From: DATARH01 sp963773625
GTDB lineage: Bacteria > Pseudomonadota > Alphaproteobacteria > ATCC43930 > CGMCC-115725
Direction: 5' to 3'
Assembly: GCA_963773625.1 (NCBI GenBank)
Contig: CAVZCJ010000022.1
Span: 92,877 to 156,876 of the forward strand
Length of the DNA: 64,000 bases
This document shows, in pieces, positions 8,921-17,499 of this stretch. The notes below the pieces were generated by a model. The model did no database searches. It saw only the letters and a program-made list of their open reading frames with translations, and was not told the origin of the DNA. Position numbers and translations under genes: made by a program. The stretch's first letter is position 1. Each line of letters begins with the position of its first letter.

Positions 8921-11529
8921 GTGACGCGCAGATCACACGGGATTGTCCTCGCGACCCTCGGGATCGCGAGCTTGAGCTGGCCGGCGCTGGCCCAGCAGGA
9001 CAAGATCGGCGTCGCCGCCGAGGTAAACCCGGACGTTTTCGCGCAGGTCCCCGAGGGACAGAAGCGCGAACTCCTGGTTGGGCACGACGTTATCCACAAC
9101 GAAAAAATCAACACCGGCAATGGCGGCCAGGCGCAGCTGCTGTTTACCGACCAATCGACGCTCACCGTAGCGAAAAACTCTGAAGTCGTTATCGATGACT
9201 TCGTCTTTGACCCGCAAAAGCAGAACGGCAACCTGACGGCGACGCTGACCACCGGCGTCTTCCGCTATGTCGGCGGCAAGATCAGCAAGCAGCAGGATGT
9301 CACCTTCTTAACGCCCACCGGCACGGTTTCGGTGCGCGGCGGCATCGCCCTGATCAAGATCGACGGCGACACGATCACCGCGGTCTTCCTGCACGGCGAC
9401 TATCTGAAGGTGACCTCGCATGGGGTCTCGCAGACGACCAACCACCGCAATACGGTCATCATCAGCGTCGGCGGGCACGTCTCCGATCCGACAACGGCAA
9501 GCGCCGAGCTTATTCAGGAGCTGACCCAGGAGTTGCAGGCGCTCCACCTGACCACCTATACGGTCGCCAACGAGATTTTCGTCACCGGGGACACGCTGGC
9601 GAGCTTGATCAACTTGATCCTCCCGATCGTCCCCAACGCGATATCGACCGAGCCTAACTTCATCCCCCACTCGCCGCCGCCACCGCCCCTGGCAGATTTA
9701 TCACCGCCGCCGCCTCCACCGTCATCACCGCCGCCGCCTCCACCGTCATCGCCGCCGCCGCCGCCGTCATCACCGCCGCCGCCGCCACCGTCATCGCCGC
9801 CGCCGCCGCCGTCATCACCGCCGCCGCCGCCGTCATCACCGCCGCCGCCGCACGCCCATCACCATCATGATGGGGATGATGATGACCACAAGCATGCGCA
9901 TCACCATCGGCACCATCACGGTGACGACCACGAATACTGCCACGACGAGCACGGCCATCATCACCATCACGATGGCGACGAGGACGATCACAAATATGCC
10001 CGTCACCATCATCACGGTCATGATGGGGATGACGACGACCACAAGTATGTGCATGACGAGCACGGCCACCACCACGACCACGACCGCTGGGCGTGGCACG
10101 ACAAGGACGACGAGCACGGCCATCACCACGATCACGACAAGTGGGCCTGGCACGACAAGGACGACGAGCACGGCCATCACCACGATCACGACAAGTGGGC
10201 GTGGCACGACAAGGACGACGGGCACGGCCATCGTACACGATCACGACAAGTGGGCGTGGCACGACAAGGACGAGGCACGCCCATCACGGGCCGCATCACT
10301 GGGCGTGGAATGACGACCACGACCCCCAAGGTCCCTCTAGTGTGGAGTTAGGCGCGTCGGGCCACCACAACGACCATTACGCGCACGACGAGCGCGGCCA
10401 TCACCACGATCACGACAAGTGGGCGTGGCACGACAAGGACGACGAGCACGGCCATCACCACGATCACGACAAGTGGGCCTGGCACGACAAGGACGAGCAC
10501 GCCCATCACGGGCCGCATCACTGGGCGTGGAATGACGACCACGACCCCAAAGGTCCCTCTAGTGTGGAGTTAGGCGCGTCGGGCCACCACAACGACCATT
10601 ACGCGCACGACGAGCACGGCCACCACCACGACCATGACCATGACCACTGGGCGTGGCACGGCAAGGACGGCAAAGAAGGTCCGCACCAGTTCGATCACTA
10701 CGCCTTTGACGACCATGACCACCACGACCATGACCACTGGGCGTGGCACGGCAAGGACGGCAAAGACGATCCGCACCAGTTCGATCACTACGCCTTTGAC
10801 GACCATGACCACCACGACCATGACCACTGGGCGTGGCACGGCAAGGACGGCAAAGACGGTCCGCACCAGTTCGATCACTACGCCTTTGACGACCATGACC
10901 ACCACGACCATGACCATGACCACTGGGCGTGGCACGGCAAGGACGGCAAAGAAGGTCCGCACCAGTTCGATCACTACGCCTTTGACGACCATGACCACCA
11001 CGACCATGACCACTGGGCGTGGCACGGCAAGGACGGCAAAGACGATCCGCACCAGTTCGATCACTACGCCTTTGACGACCATGACCACCACGACCATGAC
11101 CACTGGGCGTGGCACGGCAAGGACGGCCATCGTCCTGGCCACGAGGATGGACATGACCTGCATTCCGGCGGTCCAACACACGCCATGCTCCCTGGTCAAA
11201 CCGGCTTCAACCAATATGTGCTGCGCACCGCGCCGACGAACGCACCACAAGTGATCGCCCATCAGGGCTTCGATCAATACGTGGTGCGGAACGCGCCGCC
11301 GGGGGGCCCAGTGCACACCTTGCCAGTGTCGCATCAACTCGCGCTCAACAACCTGAATCAGACTATCCAGCACTCACTCCAGCATTCGTGGCACCAGCCG
11401 CTGCCGCAATGGGCTGCGAGGACCCACGCTCCCGCTTCGAGCGCGCCAGGCCACGGCCATGGTGCTCCTGGCGCACAACCTCTCGCCCCGATCGCGCAAG
11501 CTCCCGCAGGCGGGTTCATGCGCCATTAG
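8921..11529 (+). CDS. Secreted FecR-domain protein with polyproline arm and giant His/Asp repeat region (two one-base frameshifts)
   Basis: Restored length is about 868 residues. A signal peptide (ending PALAQQ) is followed by a FecR domain at about residues 30-210 (VGHDVIHNEKINTGNGGQAQ, LTVAKNSEVVIDDFVFDP, GVFRYVGGKI, TPTGTVSVRGG). Residues ~249-310 are Pro/Ser blocks, then ~430 residues are almost only His, Asp, Trp, Lys and Gly in tandem repeats, then a ~120-residue tail without repeats. The frame breaks at 10231-10237 and again at 10272-10276, each by one extra base, giving a premature stop at 10351. The His/Asp coding continues without loss to 11529 in the third frame. A metal-binding role is inferred from composition. 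It starts with GTG; AGGA is upstream. Confidence 0.7.
10052..10268 (+). repeat. 54-nt tandem repeat, four units
   Basis: Units of 18 codons (DDEHGHHHDHDKWAWHDK) begin at about 10052, 10106, 10160 and 10214. The Trp codons recur at 10088, 10142, 10196 and 10251; the last interval is 55 instead of 54, which locates an inserted base in the last unit. Confidence 0.85.
10279..10620 (+). repeat. 222-nt direct repeat within the FecR gene
   Basis: The block beginning GCCCATCACGGGCCGC at 10279 recurs at 10501, exactly 222 nt on, and stays near-identical for about 115 nt (HHGPHHWAWNDDHDP, then GPSSVELGASGHHNDHYAHDE). It is an in-frame larger-scale duplication of the 54-nt family plus a Ser-rich spacer. 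Confidence 0.8.
10636..11127 (+). repeat. 90/96-nt tandem repeat, six units
   Basis: Near-identical units encoding HWAWHGKDGK, then PHQFDHYAFDDHDHHDHD, start with their CACTGG at 10645, 10735, 10825, 10921, 11011 and 11101. Intervals are 90, 90, 96, 90 and 90; the extra 6 nt is one added HD pair. Units differ mainly in EG versus DD or DG, showing recent in-frame amplification. Confidence 0.88.
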
Positions 11530-11582
11530 CGCCTGATCCAGGCGCGCGAGACGAAGTACGCGACCTGCGGTAAGCTGAGCCG

Positions 11583-13814
11583 ATGAGGTGGCTCCGGCGA
11601 TACGTCAGCAGGAACCTGCATTATCTGGTCCCGCTGCCGATTATGCTCGTGGCGCTGGTTCTGTGGGCGCGCGAGCCGACTGCGCTCGTGCAATTCCGAC
11701 TGCACGTGTTCGATGAATTCCTGCGGTTGAAGCCGCGGGTCTACAAACCGGCCCCGGTTCGCATCGTCGATATTGACGATGACAGCCTCGAACAGTTCGG
11801 ACAATGGCCGTGGCCTCGCACCCTGCTCGCCAAACTCGTCACCCAGCTCGACAAGATGGGAGCCGCTGCGATCGCGTTCGATATCCTGTTCCTCGAACCT
11901 GACCGCACGACCCCGTCGCGAATTGTCAGCGAAATGAGCGAGATCGGCGCCGATGATCCGATCGTCACGCGCTTCAAGGAACTGCCCGACCACGATCAGG
12001 TCTTCGCCGACGCGATCAAGCAAAGCCGTGTCGTACTTATCTTCGCGCTACGCGGGAGGGCGAAAGACCGGTTGCCACAGGTCAAAACCAGCTTCTCGAA
12101 CGCCGGCGACGACCCACGGCCGTGGGTTCCGCACTTCGCCGGCGCGGCTAGCGATCTCAACCTGCTCGAAGCGGCCGCCTCCGGGAACGCCTTCGCCGAT
12201 ATTTTGCCCGAAGCCGACGGTATCGCGCGACGTATTCCGCTGCTTCTCATGGTCGGGCGCGAGCTTTATCCGGCGCTTTCGCTCGACGCACTGCGGGTAG
12301 CACAGGGCGCGCATGGCTACATCGTCAAATCGACGGGCGCCAGCGGGATCACCTCCTTCGGTGAGCATACCGGCCTCAACGCGATCAAGGACGGCAAGAT
12401 TGTGGTGCCGACGAGCTCCGACGGCACGGTGTGGATCCACTACACGCCGCACGAACCCAGCCGCTTTGTCTCCGCCGCCAAGGTGATAGACGGCAAGGTC
12501 GATCCCGATCTGATCAAGGGCAACATCGTCATCATCGGCACGACCGCCGAGGGATTGAAGGAGTACCGGCCGACCCCACTTGATCCGGCCAAATCAGGCG
12601 CCGAGGTTCATGCCCAGTTGATCGAGCAGATGCTGCTCGGCGACAATATCGAACGGCCCGATTGGGCGCCGGGCGCCGAGCTTTTCTTCATGCTCGAGAT
12701 TGGCATCATGCTGGTCTTGCTGCTGCCTCGCGTTGGCGCGCGTTGGACCGCGCTGGTCGGCCTCGCCGGGATCGCGCCGGCGATCGTCGGTTCGTGGTAC
12801 GCGTATACCGACCACAACTGGCTGCTCGACCCGGTCTTCCCGTCGCTCGTCGGCGTGCTGGTTTACCTGTCGTCGTCGGCGGTATTGTTCTTCCGCACCG
12901 AGAACGAACGCCGGCACGTGCGGCACGCCTTCGGGCGCTATCTTGCCCCAGCGGTCGTCGAACAGTTGGCCGAACATCCTGAGCGGCTGACACTGGGCGG
13001 CGAAATGCGCGAGTTGACGATCATGTTCAGCGACATCCGCGGTTTCACGACGATTTCCGAAGGGCTCGATGCGCACGCCCTGACGAGCTTTCTCAACCGC
13101 TACCTGACGCCGATGACCGACGTCATCCAGTCGAACCAGGGCACCGTCGACAAGTACATGGCCGACGGGATCATGGCGTTCTGGAACGCGCCTCTCGACG
13201 ATCCGCTGCATGGCGAGCACGCCTGCCGCGCCGCGTTGGCGATGCGCGCCGAGCTTGCCCGCCACAACGCCCTGTGGCGGGCCGAAGCCGAGGCAGCCGG
13301 ACATAGCTATAAGGAGGTACGGGCTGGGATCGGGCTCAACACCGGCGACTGCGTCGTCGGCAATCTCGGCTCAGATCAGCGCTTCGATTATTCGGTGCTG
13401 GGCGATCCCGCCAACGTCGCCTCGCGGCTCGAAGGCCAGACCAAGACCTATCACGTCGACATCATCATCGGCGAGCAGACCGCCGAGCAAGTGCGCCACT
13501 TTGCTCTCCTCGAACTCGACCTGATCCAGGTCGTCGGCAAGACCCAGCCGGTGCGCATCTTCTTCCTGTTCGGCGACGAGACCGTGCGCGGCACCGAGGT
13601 CTTCGCCACGCTCGCAGGCGCGCATGACGCGATGATCTCGGCGTACCGGAGCCGGCAATGGGATGCTGCGCTGGAGCAGCTCGAATCGTGTCGTTCGCAG
13701 GCGCCGGAAATCATCCAGGGCGTCTACGAGCTCTACGAGGAGCGGATCACCGATCTGCGCGCCGACCCGCCGCCAGCCGATTGGGACGGTGTCTTCGCCG
13801 CACAGACCAAATAG
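11583..13814 (+). CDS. CHASE2-domain class III adenylate/guanylate cyclase
   Basis: A 743-residue membrane signalling protein. After an N-terminal membrane anchor (residues ~14-28) comes a periplasmic CHASE2 domain (about 35-340, with VRIVDIDDDSLEQFGQWPWPR and FDILFLEPDRT). Three transmembrane helices follow (about 360-450), then a class III cyclase domain (about 470-650). All catalytic positions are visible: metal Asp in MFSDIRGFT, Lys and Asp in VDKYMADGIMAFW, and Asp/Asn/Arg in LGDPANVASRLEG. It makes a cyclic nucleotide, by the Lys/Asp pair most likely cAMP. It lies 53 bases after the FecR gene; CHASE2 proteins paired with FecR proteins are known, supporting envelope sensing. Confidence 0.9.
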   Translation: MRWLRRYVSRNLHYLVPLPIMLVALVLWAREPTALVQFRLHVFDEFLRLKPRVYKPAPVRIVDIDDDSLEQFGQWPWPRTLLAKLVTQLDKMGAAAIAFDILFLEPDRTTPSRIVSEMSEIGADDPIVTRFKELPDHDQVFADAIKQSRVVLIFALRGRAKDRLPQVKTSFSNAGDDPRPWVPHFAGAASDLNLLEAAASGNAFADILPEADGIARRIPLLLMVGRELYPALSLDALRVAQGAHGYIVKSTGASGITSFGEHTGLNAIKDGKIVVPTSSDGTVWIHYTPHEPSRFVSAAKVIDGKVDPDLIKGNIVIIGTTAEGLKEYRPTPLDPAKSGAEVHAQLIEQMLLGDNIERPDWAPGAELFFMLEIGIMLVLLLPRVGARWTALVGLAGIAPAIVGSWYAYTDHNWLLDPVFPSLVGVLVYLSSSAVLFFRTENERRHVRHAFGRYLAPAVVEQLAEHPERLTLGGEMRELTIMFSDIRGFTTISEGLDAHALTSFLNRYLTPMTDVIQSNQGTVDKYMADGIMAFWNAPLDDPLHGEHACRAALAMRAELARHNALWRAEAEAAGHSYKEVRAGIGLNTGDCVVGNLGSDQRFDYSVLGDPANVASRLEGQTKTYHVDIIIGEQTAEQVRHFALLELDLIQVVGKTQPVRIFFLFGDETVRGTEVFATLAGAHDAMISAYRSRQWDAALEQLESCRSQAPEIIQGVYELYEERITDLRADPPPADWDGVFAAQTK

Positions 13815-13862
13815 CAATTGCACGGCGCCGGCCCGGCCGGTGACAGGCGCAGGGAGCATTCG

Positions 13863-14810
13863 ATGTCGATCGCGGAAACCTCGACGCAGCCGCCGCGCAA
13901 GCCGACCTTGCTCGACCGCCCGGAGCAGCGCTTCCCGCTCGCTCTCGGGGTCGAAATCAGAAAGGTGCGCGACCTGTTCCGCGCCGCGACGCGCAACCAA
14001 TGGGACCCTCGCACCGATATCGACTGGTCGGCATTGGAAGGCCTCGACATCGACGACACGCACCGCCACGCCGCGCGGATGTATTGGAGCCGCCGCGCCT
14101 GGTCGGAATACGGCGCGATCTCGGAGAGCCCGGCGCTGCTCATCCGCTTCTGCGAGGAAAAGCGCGAGCCCGATCTGCGCTTTTTCTTCACCATCCGCAC
14201 CCAAGAGGAGTCGCGCCACGCCGAGGCCTGCTACCTGATGGCCGAGCACCTCGGCGGCTATATCCAGCAGCCAGCCCTGGTGGACTTCCAGAAGTCGGTG
14301 GCGACCCACGGCGTGCGCAAGATGGCGCTCGACCCCGAGACTCCGCTGGAGGCGATCATCGCCGCTCTCGTCTGCGCCGCTGAGGAGGTCGCCTTCGACG
14401 TCTTTCGCCACCTCGTCGAGATCACCCCGAACAAGGCCGCCAACCAGGTTCTGCGCAGCATCATGCGCGACGAGGTACGGCATTGCGGCTTCGGCTGGGC
14501 CTATCTCGAACACCGCATCCCGCGGATGAGCCGGGCCGAGATCGACGTTTGCGAGAAGGCGGTCATCACCATGATCCGCGACGTCGAGATGAACGGCTAT
14601 CACAGTTCCTGGCTGGCGCCCGACTCGAAAGCGACGCGCGGCGAGATCGAGGCTGATCGGCTGACCTGGGAGGCCGGGCTTGGCGCGACGGTCGAGGAAT
14701 TGGAGAAGCCGGTCTTTGTCGACTCCGTGCGCAGCATCCGCGAACGCCTGGCGCCGTTCGGCATCGCCATCCCGATGTTCGAGCACCCCAAGTTCGACGG
14801 GTTGGTGTGA
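13863..14810 (+). CDS. Ferritin-like diiron protein (complete metal site)
   Basis: A 315-residue all-helical protein from ATG 13863 (GGGAG 7 bases upstream). Four helices carry a ferritin-like carboxylate-bridged diiron set: EESRH in RTQEESRHAEACY, EE in CAAEEVAFDVFRH, and DEVRH in MRDEVRHCGFGW. This pattern resembles ferritin-like oxygenases or oxidases rather than iron-storage ferritins; the substrate is unknown. It overlaps the next gene, a paralogue, by one base (TGATG), and an arylformamidase-like hydrolase follows in the same operon. It is 48 bases downstream of the CHASE2 cyclase and may be co-transcribed with it. Confidence 0.72.
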   Translation: MSIAETSTQPPRKPTLLDRPEQRFPLALGVEIRKVRDLFRAATRNQWDPRTDIDWSALEGLDIDDTHRHAARMYWSRRAWSEYGAISESPALLIRFCEEKREPDLRFFFTIRTQEESRHAEACYLMAEHLGGYIQQPALVDFQKSVATHGVRKMALDPETPLEAIIAALVCAAEEVAFDVFRHLVEITPNKAANQVLRSIMRDEVRHCGFGWAYLEHRIPRMSRAEIDVCEKAVITMIRDVEMNGYHSSWLAPDSKATRGEIEADRLTWEAGLGATVEELEKPVFVDSVRSIRERLAPFGIAIPMFEHPKFDGLV

Positions 14811-15691
14811 TGCCGCGAGATTTCAGCGGCGAAATTCCGGTCGAACGCCGCTTTCCGCTGCATCTCGAGCCCTCGATCTCGACGATTCGCGATCTCTATG
14901 ACCAAGCGAAGCAATCGCGCTGGGACCCGGAACGCGACATTCCGTGGGGGCAGTTCGATCCGACGCGCTACGCACCCGAGGTGCTGGCGGCTGCGGCCCT
15001 GTCGTGGAGCCGCAAGGCGTGGACCGAATATGGCGGGCTGCCCGAGACACCGGCGCTGATCATCCGCTTCTGCTTGGAGCACGAGCGCGAGAGCGACCCA
15101 AAATATTTCCTCAGCGTACGCAATACCGAGGAAGCCTGGCACCTCGATTGCTGCCACCGCTTCGCCGAACTATTGGGCGGCTTTGTCGAGGAGCCGGCGA
15201 GCCCGGACTATGCGGCTTTGTTCAACCAAGGCCTGCACCGCGAGGCGCTCGACGCATCGCGCAGCCTCGACGCCTACGTCGCCGCGCATATCGGCATCCA
15301 GGACGGGTTGGATTTGGAGCTCTGCCGGCTGCACCGCGACAACGCGAGCGATCCGGTGGCCCGCGCGATCCTTGACCGCCTCGTCGCCGACAAGACGCGA
15401 CATGCCGCGTTTGGCTGGTTTTATCTCGAAAGCCGCGCCGCCGGGTGGAACAACGCCGAGCGCCATAGCATTGCCGCCGAAATCGAGCACGTCGTCCGCG
15501 ACATCGAGCTCAAGGGCTTTCGCTGCGTCTGGATGAGCGACGCCACGGACATCGCGGAGGCAGATCGCGTTACCAGCGGCGCGGGGCTTGGCGCGGCGAC
15601 GCGGGCGGAAGAAGAGCCGATGCTGCGCCGCTATCTCGCCGAGGCGGCGGCGCACTTCGCGAAGCTCCGCATCGAGGCGACGATCGCATGA
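14810..15691 (+). CDS. Ferritin-like paralogue with eroded diiron site
   Basis: A 293-residue paralogue of the preceding protein, alignable over its whole length (LYDQAKQSRWDPERDIPW against LFRAATRNQWDPRTDIDW). The first ligand pair is kept (NTEEAWHLDCC), but the EE of the third helix has become DG (IQDGLDLELCR) and the DEVRH motif has become DKTRH, a Glu-to-Lys change in a ligand position. It therefore probably cannot hold two irons in the usual way and may be a non-catalytic partner subunit of the upstream protein. It starts at ATG 14810 within TGATG; a GTG at 14807 is also in frame. The next gene overlaps its stop by four bases. Confidence 0.65.
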   Translation: MPRDFSGEIPVERRFPLHLEPSISTIRDLYDQAKQSRWDPERDIPWGQFDPTRYAPEVLAAAALSWSRKAWTEYGGLPETPALIIRFCLEHERESDPKYFLSVRNTEEAWHLDCCHRFAELLGGFVEEPASPDYAALFNQGLHREALDASRSLDAYVAAHIGIQDGLDLELCRLHRDNASDPVARAILDRLVADKTRHAAFGWFYLESRAAGWNNAERHSIAAEIEHVVRDIELKGFRCVWMSDATDIAEADRVTSGAGLGAATRAEEEPMLRRYLAEAAAHFAKLRIEATIA

Positions 15692-16494
15692 TCGACCCTT
15701 CGATCGACGCCGAATATAACATTAGGAAGCGCCATCCCGAGAGCCCGCAGCACTATGCGCGCTACGCGGCAGAGAGCGCGGCGGCGCGTGCGGCGCTCGG
15801 CGGCCGGATCGATCTGCGCTATGGCGAGGCGCCCGGCGAGACCCTCGATTTCTTCCCGGCGACGCGGGCGGACGCGCCGCTGTTCCTGTTCATCCATGGC
15901 GGCTATTGGCGCGCGCTCGACAAGCGCGACTTCTCGTTCATCGCCCCGCCATTTGTTGCCGCCGAGATCGCGGTGACGCTGATCAATTACGATTTGTGCC
16001 CTAAGGTCACGGTCGAGACGATCGTCGTGCAGACCTACCGCGCGATAGGCTGGACCTACGACAATTCCGCGCTGACCTTCGACCGGAAGCGGCTTATCGT
16101 CGGCGGCCATTCGGCCGGTGGTCATTTGACCGCGATGGCGCTCGCCGCCGAGCCGCGCCTGCCGATTGCCGCCGGCATCGCTATTTCCGGCGTGTTTGAC
16201 CTGGAGCCGCTCATCAAAACCAATGTGAACGAGCAGATCGCGCTCGACGACGCGCGGGCGCGGGCGTTGAGCCCGGCGCACCATCCGCGACCCGACCGGG
16301 CGCCCGACCTCATCTGCGTCGGCGGGTCTGAGACTGCGGGCTTCATCGGTCAGTCGCGCGATTACGCCGCAAAGCTGGGTCGAACGGCGAAAATTTATCC
16401 CGGGCTCGATCACTACACGATCATGACCGCGCTCGCCGACCCGGCAAGCGAGCTGCACCGCGACGTGCTGGCGGTGATCGACGCGACCGGCTAG
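15688..16494 (+). CDS. Arylformamidase-like alpha/beta hydrolase
   Basis: A 268-residue alpha/beta hydrolase of the esterase/kynurenine-formamidase type. The oxyanion motif HGGYW is at about residue 70, the nucleophile elbow GHSAGG at about 151, and the acid and His (GLDHYTIM) are near the C-terminus. It has no signal peptide. Its ATG overlaps the stop of the diiron-like gene (ATGA), so the three genes form one operon; a hydrolase working on the product or substrate of the diiron pair is a reasonable inference. True kynurenine formamidase cannot be claimed because no other tryptophan-catabolism gene is nearby. It overlaps the convergent dehydrogenase gene by four bases. Confidence 0.75.
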   Translation: MIDPSIDAEYNIRKRHPESPQHYARYAAESAAARAALGGRIDLRYGEAPGETLDFFPATRADAPLFLFIHGGYWRALDKRDFSFIAPPFVAAEIAVTLINYDLCPKVTVETIVVQTYRAIGWTYDNSALTFDRKRLIVGGHSAGGHLTAMALAAEPRLPIAAGIAISGVFDLEPLIKTNVNEQIALDDARARALSPAHHPRPDRAPDLICVGGSETAGFIGQSRDYAAKLGRTAKIYPGLDHYTIMTALADPASELHRDVLAVIDATG

Positions 16495-17393
16495 GCCTTC
16501 GGCGCGACGCGCACCTCGGTCTCGGCGCGCTCCTCCTGCAGCGTGAGAAAGATCGAGGCGTCGCGGTCCGCCCAGCCGCGCGCCATCGCCTCGTCCATCT
16601 CGGCCTTGGCGAGCGCGTTGAGCCGCATCGGCGTGCCGGTCTGCTGTGCCAGCTCCTGTGCGAGACCCAGATCTTTGTGCGCCAGGGCCAGCGAGAAGCG
16701 CGGCGCGAAATCGCCGACCAGATAGGTCGCCGGCAGCCGCACCTTCAAATTCATCTGGTGGCCGAGCGCCGCCTCGTTGAACACCTTGACGATCGTCGCC
16801 GCGTCGATCCCGGCCTTGACCGCAGCGGTCCAGCATTCGGCCATCACCAGGTCGAGCGTGAAGGTGGCCGAGTTGTGCATGATCTTGGCGATCGACCCGG
16901 TGCCGATGCCGCCGGTGTACATGACGCGCTTGGCGACGGCGTCGAGCAGGGACCGCGCGCGCTCGAAATCCGCCGGGTCGCCGCCCGCCATTACAAGGAG
17001 ATCGCGGGTTTGCGCGCCCTCCATGCCGCCGCTGACCGGCGCGTCGAGCATCGCGACGCCCTTTGCGGCAAGCTGCGTGTGGACGCGCCGCACCAGCGTC
17101 GGCGCGTTGGTGGTATGGTCGATGTAGAGCGAACCCGGCCTGAGATGCGCCGCGATCCCCTCCGGCCCCAGCACCACCCGCTCCATTTCCGTCGGACCCG
17201 GCAGGCAGGTCGCGACCGTCTCGCACGATGCCGCGATTGCCGCCGGGCTGTCGCCCCATTGGGCGCCGGCCGCCAAAAGCCCGGCGGCGGCCTCGCGGCG
17301 CAGATCGAACACGCTGAGCTCATGGCCGGCCGCCAGGAGCTGACCGGCGATCGGCGCGCCGATATTACCGACGCCGATAAAACCGAATTTCAT
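16491..17393 (-). CDS. NAD(P)-dependent oxidoreductase, 3-hydroxyisobutyrate dehydrogenase family
   Basis: A 300-residue beta-hydroxyacid dehydrogenase. The Rossmann motif GFIGVGNIGAPIAGQLLAAGH is at the N-terminus, the substrate motif DAPVSGGMEGA at about 115, and the catalytic Lys is in GSIAKIMHN at about 170. The family oxidises 3-hydroxyisobutyrate, tartronate semialdehyde-type or related short hydroxyacids; the substrate is not decided. It reads toward the alpha/beta hydrolase gene and overlaps its end by four bases. An 80-nt palindromic repeat lies just upstream of its start. Confidence 0.85.
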   Translation of the reverse strand: MKFGFIGVGNIGAPIAGQLLAAGHELSVFDLRREAAAGLLAAGAQWGDSPAAIAASCETVATCLPGPTEMERVVLGPEGIAAHLRPGSLYIDHTTNAPTLVRRVHTQLAAKGVAMLDAPVSGGMEGAQTRDLLVMAGGDPADFERARSLLDAVAKRVMYTGGIGTGSIAKIMHNSATFTLDLVMAECWTAAVKAGIDAATIVKVFNEAALGHQMNLKVRLPATYLVGDFAPRFSLALAHKDLGLAQELAQQTGTPMRLNALAKAEMDEAMARGWADRDASIFLTLQEERAETEVRVAPKA

Positions 17394-17410
17394 GCCAAAA
17401 GCCTTTCTTT

Positions 17411-17490
17411 CGTCATTCCCGCGGAGGCGGGAATCCAGGGCGACCAGTCTATCGCTTGCCCCTGGACCCCCGCTTGCGCGGGGGAGACGA
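17411..17490. repeat. 80-nt palindromic intergenic repeat, copy 1
   Basis: Two hairpin halves (17411-17440 and 17459-17490) in inverted order: a CGTCATTCCCGCG...GGCGGGAATCCAGGG half and a CCCCTGGA...GCGGGGGAGACGA half. A second copy of the same 80-nt length and a nearly identical left half is at 62406-62485. It is of the non-coding REP-like class common in alphaproteobacteria, located between two minus-strand genes. Confidence 0.8.
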
Positions 17491-17499
17491 TGGAGAACC

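Noticed and set aside
10052..11127. CRISPR array in the regularly spaced repeats
   Set aside because: The units are contiguous in-frame coding repeats with no unique spacers, and no cas genes are present.
9836..11373. Long minus-strand and alternative-frame ORFs opposite the FecR repeats
   Set aside because: They are Val/Arg/Thr-rich shadows of the His/Asp codons in repetitive DNA, without start signals or family similarity.
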